Below are positions 27,501 to 38,979 of a stretch of DNA of 64,000 bases, one piece after another; within the stretch, counting starts at the first letter, position 1, and each line of letters begins with the position of its first letter. The notes beneath the pieces are model-generated. The model worked only from the letters and a program-made list of their open reading frames with translations. It searched no databases and was not told the origin of the DNA. The position numbers and the translations under genes are program-made. Source of the stretch: Henckelia pumila (lineage: Eukaryota > Streptophyta > Magnoliopsida > Lamiales > Gesneriaceae); contig NC_133123.1 of the NCBI RefSeq assembly GCF_033568475.1, positions 2,356,001-2,420,000 on the forward strand, given 5' to 3'.

Positions 27501-29630
27501 TATGAACTTTCACAAATCACAATCCTAATATGAAATACAGACAGATGAAGTATAACTGCAGAATTCTGTCGATGCACTAAATATAACAACGAATTCTCGA
27601 AGCATCCACAGGTTGATAAACATACAGTTGAAATTTCAGCAGTAAAACGCTGTTCTGCTGCCGCAGCTTCCTTCTTAGTTGACAGTATCTCCTATAGGAA
27701 CAAGATAAATGCCTAAATTGTAAAATTCAACAAGAAAATCAATTACACATCAATTTAAACAGAAAGGACAGGTAAGATGCAAGAAAACTCGCGCAAGCAT
27801 GAAACATACAAACCTCTTCCATGGATGCAAGCTTCTCCTCTAATTCACTCACTTTATCCTTATGAAACTTCAAAGAGTCAGCACTCAGTTTATATTCACT
27901 TACAGCCTGGATCACAAAATATTAACTTACTAAGTTTGTAGCCCTACTTTCATGAGAAAAAACCAAACCATTTGCAATACAAATTCTTTGTCATTGTTAA
28001 ACAGGAAACAGAAAAATGATTCTTACATCAGCAAGCTTGGAAGACATATCTGCCTCAAGTTCCCCTTTCTCTTTCCGCAGTTGGATAACACTGTCCACCT
28101 GGGCCGTTAACTCCTCATTTAGCCATGAATTATGCCTCTCAAGAAGCTCCTTTTCCTGCTCAGCTCCAAATTCAAACAATGAACTGATGTTAGTTTTGCA
28201 AGAGATAAAAGAAAATAAAAGATCTTACTCCATAATTTACCAACAAATACAAACATTATATTATATAAATCCAGATGCAGAAAGCCTGATGGAAAATGAT
28301 GGGAAAAAATAACCCAGAAGAATTACATTCCTCTGGGGAGTAGGCAATACTCATGGCTTCATAAACTTATACAGAACAAACATTTATAACCAGTGTCCAT
28401 ACAAATGTGCGTGTGCGCGCGCCATGCATTTCACTAATCCCCATCAAACCCTCTAATGATAAGTTATCCAGCAAAATGTCATTATTAAAACTTCATGTAT
28501 TACGAAATAAAAATCCTGCATCATACAAGATGCTCCTAACAAAAATACATTTGCAGATCCACCTAAGGCGCAAGTGCTTTAAATCAGAAATCCGAGGTGG
28601 TTTGTCGAAAAATGAGGCAACCATCGAGATTAAATAGAAAAATTCATATTTCTGAGGTGGTTTGTCGAAAAATGAGGCAACCATCGAGATTAAATAGAAA
28701 AATTCATCTTACCTGCAAAAGGCGGGATGCTGTAGCATTCAATCGTGCCGATTCAGATTCTAGTTCACCTTGATGTGCTTCTTTTGATGCCCCAATCTCA
28801 GTCAAGTTGACCTTAAAAAAAGGCAGTTATGGATTAACTAAACAACATTGTGATTTGAGCATCACCAAGTCAGGATGCATCACAGATTTTCTTGCTCTAC
28901 ATTGTTGGTGGAGCAAAAGTTTCCACAAACAAAATATATATCAAGATATGCCTGTGTGTCTGTAGGGATAAAAAACCTTCAATGTTTATTGAACATATTT
29001 AAAGTAACAAGGAACATATGGTGCATTAAACTTCCACCAAATACAAACAATTTCAAAGGAAAAATAAAAATGGTTATAGCAATTCCGTACAATCTTATCA
29101 AGATAGCTCTTAATGGTGGCATTTTTCTCGCTGATTTCCAAATCCTTCTGCTCCAGGATGTCCATCAATTGCCTCTTTGATTTATGAAGCTCCGACCCCT
29201 CCAGCTTCAATCTTTCAATCAACCCATCTTTTTCAACCTTTTTAGCATGCAAACAAAAGGAGATCTATTATACTGGGTTCAAGACAAGAAAAAAAATAAT
29301 TATAATAAGTAGACGCAGACTTACAGACTGGAGGAGGAATTGTTGCTTGTTTGATTGTAGTTGCCCTAATTCAAGATCACGTTTATCAAGGGCGGTGATG
29401 AGTTCCGAATGTTGTGATTGGAGGGTGGAAAGCTCCGCTGTAAGAGCAACGTATTTCTGCTCAATTACAGAGCAAGTTTGCTCTGCTGTAATGGCGGCGG
29501 CATCAGCCTCTGCCTTAACGGTTTCGAGTTGATTGTACAGTTCACGAATGACAACGTCCGCCTTATCCGCCACCAGAGAGGCGTCGTGAGATAGCCGCTG
29601 GAATTCTTCATCAGACAGAAACAACGGCAT
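12404..29630 (-). CDS. NUA: Nuclear pore anchor NUA, plant homologue of TPR/Mlp1
   Basis: Thirty-four exons give 2,044 aa, close to the roughly 2,100 aa of Arabidopsis NUA. NUA/TPR lines the nuclear basket on the inner face of the nuclear pore; in Arabidopsis it is linked to mRNA export, SUMO homeostasis and flowering time. The start [10 protein letters not shown], the motif [16 protein letters not shown], the block [19 protein letters not shown] and the TKTSQALA and [14 protein letters not shown] stretches match my memory of NUA. Residues 1 to about 1560 are almost continuous heptad-rich coiled coil, with the TPR/MLP1-2 region in the middle. The large last exon (about residues 1124-2044) ends the coiled coil and adds an acidic, Ser/Thr-rich tail with KKPKGSE-type basic patches and a glycine-arginine-rich end. 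Introns are GT-AG except for two GC-AG introns. All splice phases close. A LINE lies antisense in one intron. No break in the reading frame was found. Confidence 0.95.
16850..18360 (+). mobile_element. 5'-truncated L1-type LINE in a NUA intron
   Basis: The plus strand encodes the C-terminal part of a plant LINE ORF2: the tail of the reverse transcriptase ([35 protein letters not shown]) and then the zf-RVT region ([34 protein letters not shown]). The frame runs from about 16853 to 18269 with a single in-frame TAG at 17673-17675. The endonuclease and most of the polymerase are missing. An A-rich tail ends near 18368. It lies in the intron between 18616 and 16734, antisense to NUA. A convincing target duplication was not found; only the short match GTAACCG occurs on both sides. 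Confidence 0.85.
21437..21860. repeat. Repeat insertion in a NUA intron
   Basis: The intron segment contains AACCGAA-rich arms near both ends (about 21443-21510 and 21740-21840), and its right edge reads GCTCACCCCTA, like the TAGGGGTGAGC terminus of some plant hAT-type elements. Inside, an (AAAT)n run is followed by a block of about 50 bases (GGCTAAAGCCAACAAGAATG...) present twice, at about 21564 and 21621. The left end and target duplication are unclear. Confidence 0.4.
26175..26370. repeat. GC-richer insertion-like block in a NUA intron
   Basis: A stretch of about 200 bases with repeated GGCGGGTTGGG, GGCAGGTGGGG and CCAACCCA motifs differs sharply from the AT-rich intron around it. It looks like part of a transposon-derived repeat. 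No terminal repeats or target duplication could be fixed. Confidence 0.3.
28594..28707. repeat. 60-bp tandem duplication beside a NUA splice donor
   Basis: A 54-base block starting GAGGTGGTTTGTCG occurs at 28594-28647 and again at 28654-28707 with no difference seen. Copy two ends four bases from the donor site of NUA exon 3 (28711-28712). The exact match indicates a young duplication that stays within the intron. Confidence 0.85.
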
Positions 29631-31710
29631 ATCTCTTCCTTTCCCTGATTTCTTTTTTCCAAAGATTTCAACAATTGGAAAAGGACTCTGCCCTAATTAT
29701 TCAGAATTTCAGCGGAATTCTTTCGTGTCTAAACAATTCGTTCCAAGATTTCCAGAATTACACGTGAGCATCGAAAAAATATATCGTGGTTAATTTTATG
29801 ACGAGTAATGAATTGAATTTGGTGTTGAAGAAACCAGGGAAATGGGATTCGAATGGAATGCGAGAAGACAGACTAGCGCGTCGTATTTGATAACTGAGAT
29901 TCAAAACGTACAAATGTACGTGGGTTGGGCTTTAAAGTGCGCAGCCCTGATTGAAAGCCCATCAATCGGAATAGGTAACAAACTTTGAGTTCTTTTTTGG
30001 CCCAATTGATCAAATTCAGTATTTAACAAAATGTTTTTCTTAATTTACTTTTTTCCGAATCCATTTTTTTAAAAATATAAAATAAATTACTTACTTTTTT
30101 TCCGGTTCTAATGGCTCAATCTACCTTAAGATTATTACTCTGATCATTGATCTAATTCTAATGACTCAATGATTTACCACATTAATTCTATAACATTAAT
30201 TATATACACACTTGGAAGAATGACCCCAATCAAGCTTCATTCTGAATTTAATTTCCAGTTGCTTATAACCAATTTACATACTTGGAAGAATGACCCCAAT
30301 CAAGCTTCATTTAAAAAATAAATAAATAACATTGACATAATGTATTAAAAATATTTAGCCCAGATTCTTTTGTTGACTACATATCTATGGTCAATTTGGA
30401 TACATAAGCAATTTTACTTTTAAAAAATATTTTTTTCTCTTTTGGCTTCTTAAACCAAACTCATTCATTCTTCCAGTATAATTTGTTCTCATTTTCCCAC
30501 TCCCAAATTTGAAAGAGCTCATTTAAAAAAATAGTCCCTAGAATTCTCCATCTCATCACCACTGAAAGAGTGTTTTAGAGAGCTTTTACTTATTTTTAAG
30601 TGATTTTTCTTGAGATTATTTTAAAGTTGGTCAGATGTTAAAGTAAGTAGTATTTGGAAATGGAATTTTAAAGATTATAAAAGTTAAAGTTTGAGTATTT
30701 GGAGAATAATTGCTCAAATCTTGATTTTTAGGTAATGACAGTCATACTCTTAAACTATATAAAATTGATTTCTTTCAATTATTTAAATTTTGATATTCAC
30801 ACAATCAAAAATATATTTATATAATTATTATTACATTATAAATATTGTATCAAAATTAATTTATTGTTTTATAATATGAACTCTTGAAAAATATATAAGA
30901 TTGATAATAATAAAATATAAAAAATGATAAAATTTGTATAAATGCAAGAAATATGCATAAAAAAATTCGGAAACTGCAAATTATATAAAAATACAAAATA
31001 TTATTTAAAAACTAAATGCTTTTGTAACAAAATATGATTAAAATTTTATAATTCTAAGAAATTATTAAATACTCATACGAGGATATAAAATTAGGCCAAA
31101 TAAATTAAAGGTATATGATTATGTATTATGATAAATATTTTAAGGATATAAATGTCAACTTGTAATTTAAAACTCTAAGCTAAAAAACATAAGCTGAAAA
31201 ATATCACACTATTGTTTCTAACTTTTGGCTTCATAAACCTTTAAAAGCACTTTCATGTAGCTAAAATCTAAGAAGTATCAAATGCTTCCTAAAAACTCTC
31301 AAAAACACTTTCTAAACCACCGAAATCCATGAACTAGGAGACTGAAGCAAGCAACGACCAGAGACGGAGAGACTGAAGTCAGCAACGAAGCTAGTCACCT
31401 TAGGGTTAAGTTTCTTCGAGCTGTGATGTTTTTTCATTGATTTGTCATAATTTTTGTTCGATTTTAATAGTCCATTGTTTGATTTGTCACGGGTTATTGT
31501 GTGAAACAAGATAATGTAACAGGGTACATGAGAATGGTTAATTGTGTAAAATATTCAATTAAGGAGTGGAAAATAAATTTTACGGTGTCACAGGATCCAC
31601 ATAAAGATTCCTGAAATATTCAATTTATGAAGACTTCAAGAGCAACTTTTCGACAATTTGGCAGTACCAGGGACAGAGATCGCAAGCAATGAAGGACAGT
31701 GATATTGGAT
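29631..31710. other. NUA upstream region and intergenic DNA with a short direct repeat
   Basis: After the NUA leader and promoter the DNA is AT-rich and gene-free. The segment ACTTGGAAGAATGACC and about 18 more bases occurs twice, at about 30210-30243 and 30279-30312, 69 bases apart. Confidence 0.55.
29925..30005 (-). promoter_or_regulatory. Cluster of site II (TGGGCY) motifs upstream of NUA
   Basis: Three site II-type elements, TTGGGCT (29925-29931), AGCCCAT (29956-29962) and GGCCCAA (29999-30005), lie about 300-375 bp upstream of the NUA start codon. Such motifs are known TCP-factor targets in housekeeping and proliferation genes. Function here is inferred from motif content only. Confidence 0.4.
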
Positions 31711-32315
31711 TAGAGGTGTCAATTCAGGTAGGTCGATGGGTTTGTGTCGAGTTAGCACAAGATATTGCTAAAAATTTCTCAACCGAATCCAACACGAAAC
31801 CCAACCCGAAAACAGTCAACATGAACCTTGTTAACCCGATCAACACCAACCAACTCGATTTTTTTTTCAACAAAATCATTAAATAAAAATTCACAACACG
31901 CAATAATAACAGAAATATTTAGTTTTAACACAAAATAACAAAATTTAAGTTTATATACAATTTATTTAAATTTAAAAGTATAGTGTCATAAAATTTAAAA
32001 TATATACTTGCTACAAAAAATAAATAAATCAAAAATTTTCAGATAATGAAAATATGTTATTGATATAATAATTTTTTTTCAAACATAACAATACATAAAA
32101 ATGTATCAAATATTTCTTGATTTTATATAAAATAATAATAAAATGTTTCGTGTAATCTCGGGTCAACCCAAATTGAGCCGAACCGGTTAGTTTTTTGGGA
32201 TTAGCTTTCGGGTACAACCCAAACCCAAAGAACCTCAACCCTATAGTCCTACACTCATATTTTCGGATCGACTCATATCGAATTGTCAGATTTGGCTCAT
32301 TTTTCTATACCCCTA
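31711..32315. mobile_element. Possible hAT-like non-autonomous element
   Basis: The left edge reads TAGAGGTGTCAATTC and the inverted right edge TAGGGGTATAGAAAA, similar to the TAGGGGTGTCAA ends of plant hAT-type elements. Subterminal CCAACCCAA and GGGTACAACCCAAACCC motifs are typical of such repeats. A clean 8-bp target duplication was not found, so the limits are approximate. No transposase frame is present. Confidence 0.4.
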
Positions 32316-32607
32316 GATTCATTTACCTTAAATATCGAAGTTTAAATATTCTTTTCTCAAAAAAGTCAATTTGGTCATTTATATATGAAAATGGTACATG
32401 TACACATTGATTTACACATCATATCACACATTACACTTGAATTATAAAATTATCATTTCAATATATTTGAAAAAACTATTTCGGAAATACATTTGGGGTA
32501 GTTATATAAAATTATTTCGGAAATTACTAAATCTCCAAACAGATTCAACAAAGCAAAAACTTTTAATGTGAACGCTCACGAGGGGAATCAAAAACCTTTC
32601 TCACACA

Positions 32608-33696
32608 CTATTTCTGATCCTTTCTAAGTTCACCACTAGGTTTGGGGATTTGTTGAATTCTTTGATAGGGATTTCTAGTAAGTGTTTCTCCCCTTAGTGC
32701 AGCAACATATCTGTCGTTTGTGTCCTCTTTCCTCTTCAGTTCCGCCAGGTACTCGGCCAGCCGTTCTTGATTAACTCTACCCATCATCTGATCAGCACCA
32801 TTCCCACAAGATTTTGGCATTGGCATGCAACATGGATCAATATTTGACAGTAATCATCAGGGGATGATGCAAAAGGAAACTAGATGGTAGATAAATATGA
32901 GATTCCATGTGACATCTATTTGCAACTTCTCTTAAATGAAAGTGATGCAATATCTTTCGAAAGTCAACGAGAACTGAGCAAGGCAATTCATGAAGGCTGA
33001 TATTACATCTAATTTCCTCCATCCAATTAGATTATTTTACTCTTGATCTATAAGGTTTTCATATAATCAGATCACATGAAAATGCACATAGTCAACGATA
33101 TAAGCCACCAAAAGTAACATAGTAAAATGATTTAAACTTAGACGACGCTCGATTGCACTAGTAAGAGAGATTAAATTTTTCAGGTTCCAAAATTTTTAGC
33201 ATCATCTATCCAAAAATCCATAGAATCAGGGGCCTGAAAAACAGATGTAACTTGGTGCAGCACAATCTATGTTTTCTTTTTGAATATTTCACCTAATTAA
33301 CACGGTTTCTGGGAATTTCAAAGCAGGAGAGATGCTGGACAAAATACATCGAATAGGGTTCACAACTAACTGCTGAATCAAACGCATAAAAATTAATGTT
33401 TCCCGTTACATATCATGGAGCAGAGGGATCTACACACGATCGATTGTTTAACTAGGGAGAATCCTGAAGGGATCGAGGGGAAGCAGAGGTGTTACCATGG
33501 AATCGGGTCGGGCGGATTGGCGGAGCTTGGCTTCAAGTTCAGGGTTGCTAGAATTGGTAAACTGCATGACACAATAGCCAATCACCCCCGGAACGACGCC
33601 GCACACGGTGGCGAAGGCGAAGAAGAAAGGCTTGGAATCTCTTGTCTTCCTGACCAGCCATCTCCATGTCTGGCTCTTCTCCCACAGAAGCGACAT
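32608..33696 (-). CDS. Small single-pass membrane protein, plant-conserved, function unknown
   Basis: Two exons, 33496-33696 and 32608-32787, encode 126 aa. The donor is ATG|GTAACA and the acceptor GATCAG|ATGATG; the phase is 0. The protein has a basic N-terminus (residues 1-22, rich in Trp, Lys and Arg), one hydrophobic helix (about 23-45, FFFAFATVCGVVPGVIGYCV), then a charged, helical tail (MMGRVNQERLAEYLAELKRK and on). The layout resembles small subunits or assembly factors of mitochondrial inner-membrane complexes, but I do not recognise the family. TGGGCY motifs upstream fit a mitochondrial or housekeeping role. Its place between NUA and an OCT gene suggests it may be the counterpart of an uncharacterised Arabidopsis gene near AT1G79390; this is from memory. 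An acceptor a few codons away cannot be excluded. Confidence 0.75.
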
Positions 33697-33758
33697 GCCC
33701 CCACTTTAGTTTCAACCCACCTTTTTCCATTTCGTTTCTTTAAAGCATGGGATTGAAA

Positions 33759-33795
33759 TGGGCTGGGCCACGCGTAGTCCAACAAACAAGCCCAA
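33759..33795 (-). promoter_or_regulatory. Site II motif cluster upstream of the small membrane protein gene
   Basis: TGGGCT (33759-33764), TGGGCC (33764-33769) and AGCCCAA (33789-33795) lie 65-100 bp upstream of the start codon at 33696. Such clusters are common in plant genes for mitochondrial and ribosomal proteins. Confidence 0.45.
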
Positions 33796-35343
33796 TTACT
33801 TTGGATGGACTCCCGCAATGAACAAAACTAACAAAAAATATGGAATTGATTTTGGATTATGTCGATGTAGACAATTATTTTATATTAAGATATAAAATAA
33901 TGTTTATGGTTTTTGACGGTTGTCCAAAGGCGCAAAAGAAAGGGTCTTTCGGCAAAGAAAAAAGAGACTCACTATATGGGCCTTAATCTTATCAACAAAA
34001 CTTGTTTAGTCCCACTATCCAGCTTAATTAAAACAATATAATGAACTAATATTCCAATTCCATTAATATTTTTGTTCGTTGCTTCTAAGTTATTAAAGAG
34101 TCCCAGCACAACTTATTTTAACGATAAAAAAAATATAAAAATACTCAGATTGTAGAGAGGGAAACACGAGTTTTAAAAGAACAAGATGGCCTTATAGATT
34201 CCACGTTGTTACTAATTCCCTCAAACTAGTGAAAATCTGGATCAAGTTGGTACGTAATGTGAATGGGCGGGGAGAGGGAGAGGGTGGCAGTCTTTAATTC
34301 CAGCAGTCAAAGATAGGGTTCAATGATTATGATTTCGTCATTTGGTCTATGAAAAATTATATTTCAAGGAAAGAAATAAAAAGTAGGGTAAATGAGGATG
34401 GTGGGACACCACATACATTTCACAGGGATAAAAAAAAATAATCAAAAGGTAAAAAGCAAGTTAGCCATGACGGGGAGCCAGGTAGTATTGTTCCTTCTGC
34501 ATCCACCTTTTTTTTTAATTTTTGCATCCATTAATTTCCCAAGTGCATATGTTGGATCCACTTAATATTATTTCACACGATCTATATTGGTTTTGAGCAA
34601 TGGTTTGGTTCGGAATATTGAAATACTGTCAAATATATATTATACAACATAGTTTAACATTTAGCAACAAATATATTTTAAAATTTGTCAGAAAAGAAAA
34701 GAAAAGGGCATCAAGTCATGCTTTGCAATAGATTGTTTAATAATTAACACGATGAGTTGTGGGGAAGGGGTCGGTGAGTTGGGCCAGGCAGGCTTTATGC
34801 GGGTCCCTTTAGTTTTGTTAGTTAATGAGCAGACAAAAGCATTGAAGCTTCTGTGTTTTCACATATTCATTACTAGCCCAGAATCTTGTAAAGCATACTT
34901 CCAATTATATGTATATGTATGCTATGTACGTTAATTTTAACTAAATAAAATGATTAATTAGTCTCCAAATCTCAAAAATAAAATATTAATTACTTGACCA
35001 CACAACTCTTCTCCAAGATTTTACATTTCATTCGCTCACACGTAGCTCCCATTGATCAGAATTAACATAGCCAGCCAGATGAAATAAAATTTAATGGCCA
35101 TAGGAGTTAAAATTAGAAAACTACAGTCTACACATAGAGCCTGATGATTACTAAAGCTCATGTTTACTAAAGCTAATGTGAATGAATGCCAACTAATATA
35201 ATGCATAAAGACAAAAATTGGGATGATGTCTACTTTTGTGCATGTCTTTAATCCCCTAACCGCTAGTGGGTATCTACAAGACACTAGAATATAAAAAATA
35301 TCTTTTAGTGCCATGCAATCCTGTTGGAACTTGGAGACGATAC
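33796..35343. other. Intergenic DNA upstream of the NAC gene
   Basis: No gene is supported. The part close to 35400 is likely the NAC promoter. Confidence 0.5.
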
Positions 35344-35350
35344 TATAAAT
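35344..35350 (+). promoter_or_regulatory. Possible TATA box of the NAC gene
   Basis: TATAAAT lies 83 bp before the start codon at 35433, which would give a leader of about 50 bases. Confidence 0.4.
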
Positions 35351-35432
35351 TCGACATTTAATTCCCAAACTAATCCCTCCAATTCCTGCACATTATAAGG
35401 TCATCATAGAGAAATTAACGAGAATCAAGACT

Positions 35433-36854
35433 ATGGGAGCAATGACACTTCCTCCAGGATTCAGATTCCATCCCACGGATGAGGAGCTGGTTGCCTACTA
35501 TCTCGATCGGAAAATCAGCGGTGGGATCATCGAGCTCGACGTCATCCCAGAAGTCGATCTCTATAAATGTGAACCGTGGGATTTACCAGGTAATCATAAT
35601 CATCGATCAGATTCAGTCATATAATCTCAACCCAGCCTAGCTAGCTATCAATTAAAATGTGCATTAATTGTTTTATAACATAATATATATAACATTTCAA
35701 CAGATAAATCATTGTTGCCGAGTAAAGACATGGAATGGTACTTTTACAGTCCCCGAGACAGGAAATATCCCAATGGTTTGAGGACGAACAGGGCAACCCG
35801 GGCCGGTTACTGGAAAGCCACCGGAAAAGATCGGGCCGTGCACTCAGGGAAGCGGGCCGTCGGCATGAAGAAGACATTGGTGTACTACAAAGGGAGAGCA
35901 CCTCATGGCATTAGAACTGATTGGGTGATGCATGAGTATCGTCTCTTACATTTCGCTTCAGGAGCCGAGTCCCCCCTCCAGGTAATATATATATTCATTC
36001 ATCGACTCATGATCTTATATATAGTCGATGAATCATATATAATTAAATGTGACGGTGCAGGATTCCTATGCACTCTGTAGGGTATTCAAGAAGAACATGG
36101 TAATTGTCCCCAAACCGAAGGAGACCCTCGACCAATTGTCGAGAGATAATTATGACAATATCTCCTCCGCGGAAACCTCCCGAGATGAAACTGCTTACGA
36201 CGAAAACATCATTAAAGACCACGAAATGAGTTCGAAATTCCATCCATCTTCTTCATCGGAGCTCACACAAGGGACAACGACACCGATGATTTCCGCCGAC
36301 GACCATTTGTTCCCTCACTACTTCAAATCCCATGAAGTCAACAGCTCGGCCAATCAATTTTATTTTCCAGAATTAGACAACATATCAAATTTCATATCTC
36401 AGGTGATTAGCATGTTATAAAGAAATGTTACGTACGTAGCTTATATTTAATCGATAGGTTCCAAAAATAGTACCCCGGAATGATTCGTTGGGCCTGCAGT
36501 GTCTTCCTTTAGTATAAAGTTACAAAAGTAGAATTATGGCAACGGACTCAACATCTTTTTATGATCATGCTATCCCCCAACACTTTATTCCTTACCACTT
36601 CAACACTTTGGCCGATTCATAAAATAATTTGATGTACGTCCATGCAGGATGCGAGGATTCCAAGCAATATTTACAGTGCTGGTATGGAAGTGGAAACTCC
36701 TTGTCCACCATTAGCCCTTGAGGACTTCCCTGAAATTGATTTAGCAACGGCGAACTCGATTAGCGAGTATATGAGTTGCGACAGATTCCGGACCACGGCG
36801 ACAACATTGGAAGATATTTTTTCCATATGCAACAACTTCAGCTACCAAAATTAA
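35433..36854 (+). CDS. NAC-domain transcription factor, NAC020/NAC057-like
   Basis: Four exons, 35433-35589, 35704-35981, 36061-36402 and 36648-36854, encode 327 aa; all introns are GT-AG and the frame closes. The N-terminal 156 residues form a complete NAC domain: subdomain [20 protein letters not shown] (6-24), then [71 protein letters not shown], and the final [11 protein letters not shown]. The variable C-terminal half is acidic and Ser/Thr-rich with no membrane helix, so it is probably an activation region of a soluble nuclear factor. The [14 protein letters not shown] and [21 protein letters not shown] motifs point to the NAC020/NAC057/NAC045-086 side of the family, from memory; members there act in phloem differentiation. 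The exact orthologue is not certain. Confidence 0.92.
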
Positions 36855-37486
36855 TCACCAAGACATGCGTGCGAGCAGCTAGCAAGTGAATTTCTTTAAT
36901 TTTTCCCCCTCATTATAATCATACTAATTGTAATATTGAAACTGAAAAGGTAGTTATTTGAAAACAGAGGATATATATATATATATATCTATATATATAT
37001 ATGGATACATGGCCTAGGGAATCTATGTTTATTTGATTTATTAGTGTTATTCTCTCTGGAAAGTTTTATTTACTTTCATAACCGGAATTCAAGATGTCAA
37101 ACGTATCTTGGAGCTTAGCATTTATTTCTCAAAATAGTATTTTGAACCATATCCACATAAAATTTTGTGATTTCTAGAAGCTTGATGAATACCAGAAAAA
37201 GTTTATACTAAATGTAAGAAAAAAAAAAGGAGGGGGGGGGGGGGGGGGAATCCGAGCTGTTAAAAGGAAAAAAACAAAATGGAACAAAATTAAACCTAAA
37301 AAAAAAAATTAACAAAGGCCCATGCTCCTACCAATATATTTCAGATTTGAGAATTGATTAACTTGCTATAATTTTGATACCACAGCATCCTCTACGTACT
37401 CCACATTAGGGGATCCATATATACACACACATATTCAAATATGGCAATGTACACTTGGAGTGTTCGCTTATTAGGGAGTTTGCAAG
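36855..37486. other. Intergenic DNA with a 17-base G run
   Basis: The 3' flank of the NAC gene. It holds an (AT)n tract near 36970-37003 and an uninterrupted run of 17 G at 37232-37248. Confidence 0.55.
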
Positions 37487-38722
37487 GCACCCACAATAAG
37501 TGGGGAATGGATCCCCTACTGTGGCCCTTGCCACAGTAGGGGATGCTGTGGTGTCAAAACACACCACAGCAACATTTCTCTTTTTTTTTTTTTCTATATA
37601 TTTTGATTCCACCTTCTCTTTTGTTTTCTTTTTTTACCTTTTTTTTAATACAGTCTAATTTTTTATTTTTATTTTATATTTTCAATTTTTCTTGTATCAA
37701 TTTTTTTGTTATAATTTATCTTTTTACAATATATAATATAATAATATACCAATTGATTAAATATGTCAATATAGAAACAAAAATAAATAATTATATGTTT
37801 TACTTTGAAAATAAATAAATTTGGTAACCAAACAATTTTAAAAAATTGAAATACAAATGTTCAAAAAAATCGAATGCTTTATATTCAAATATTCTCCTCC
37901 CCTGTTGTAATTTTTTTTAAAATGAATAGAAAAAAGGACTAAAAAAAAGAATAATCAAACATGTGAAAACTGAGTAAAAATAAAACACAAACTATGTCTT
38001 CCTTCCAAAAGAAAGAAAAACAAAATGCCAAAAAAAATAAAAAAAAATTCCAAAAATTTAAATAAAACAAATAAAATATATAAAAAAATAGCCTAAAAAA
38101 ATTTTAAAAATGAAAATTTTTAGAGGGAATAAAAGAAAGATGAAAACTAAAAGCCCAAAAATGGAAGAATATAAAATATATAAAAAAAAATAGGCTTAAA
38201 AATTTTTAAAAATGAAAATTTTGAAAAGAATTTAAAGATAGATGGAAACTAAAGCCCAAAAAGCTGAAAAAATTGAAATAAAATAAAATATATATAAAAA
38301 ATACCTAAAAATTGTGCAGTTATGCTAAAAATTGTCATTATAAATTATAACAAGAAAATTTGAAAAGATAAAAATATATATATATATTTAAAAAAAGTAA
38401 AAAAATTATGATATATAAAAAAAGTAAAACAAAAAAGAAAACAAAAAGTTAAAAAGAATGAATTTAAAATATATAAAAACAAAAAACATTTAAAAAAAAT
38501 GTGTTGTGCATGTCATTTCACACCACAACACCCAACATCATTTATTAAATATCTATATCTCAAATATCTCACATCACACAATCAAATACCCTACAAAACA
38601 TTACTACCTTTTTATTTTCCCTTTAAATAAAATATTTTACAAATTTTATTTTATAACGGTCCGTTCGTAAATTTAAATGGTTATATTTATTTTAATAAAA
38701 TATTATTTTTTTTTATATAATA

Positions 38723-38776
<54 letters not shown>

Positions 38777-38979
38777 GCTGAACAAAAAAGAGGGTCTCAA
38801 TCAGATTGAGGCCCCCTACTGCACGCGCGCATTATGAATTTATGAGGCGTTCCTGTTAATTGGAAAAAAAAAAAAAAAAAAAAATTGGTACGGGGAAACA
38901 AAATGTTGTGGAAAACATTTTGTATGGTGGACATTTGGGAAGATATTTATCCCCAAAATGTCCACTATTGTGGGTGCTC
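37487..38979. mobile_element. AT-rich element with inverted termini, class II-like
   Basis: The left end GCACCCACAATAAGTGG and the inverted right end GCACCCACAATAGTGGA match almost perfectly, enclosing about 1.49 kb without coding potential. Just inside the left end is a perfect 14-bp hairpin, ATCCCCTACTGTGG (37511-37524) and its complement (37531-37544) around a 6-base loop. The middle holds imperfect 100-bp A-rich repeats (about 38061-38290), an (AT)n tract (38726-38772) and a run of about 22 A. No clear target duplication was found, so the superfamily is open. Confidence 0.6.
38726..38772. repeat. (AT)n microsatellite
   Basis: About 47 bases of uninterrupted AT dinucleotides within the inverted-terminus element. 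Confidence 0.9.

Larger units (their letters stand above)
12404..29630 (-). other. NUA: Exon map of NUA
   Basis: Exons in transcript order: 29325-29630, 29091-29237, 28713-28811, 28027-28155, 27814-27906, 27626-27691, 26772-26861, 26547-26624, 25929-26038, 25124-25244, 24842-24934, 24263-24311, 23336-23439, 23167-23235, 22854-22988, 22651-22755, 22450-22563, 22240-22321, 22095-22138, 21918-21991, 20988-21090, 20722-20856, 20548-20646, 20419-20460, 20287-20340, 19927-20106, 19783-19830, 19525-19572, 19029-19103, 18887-18961, 18616-18800, 16632-16734, 15740-15856, 12404-15166. They were placed by reading splice sites and checking that the frame closes at every junction. The sum is 6,135 bases including the stop. 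The exon ending at 22240 and the one ending at 22651 use GC donors. Single-base errors at one or two junctions are possible. Confidence 0.85.

Noticed and set aside
38061-38772. Centromeric or satellite array
   Set aside because: The A-rich repeats are few and irregular and lie inside an element with inverted ends, so they do not form an array.
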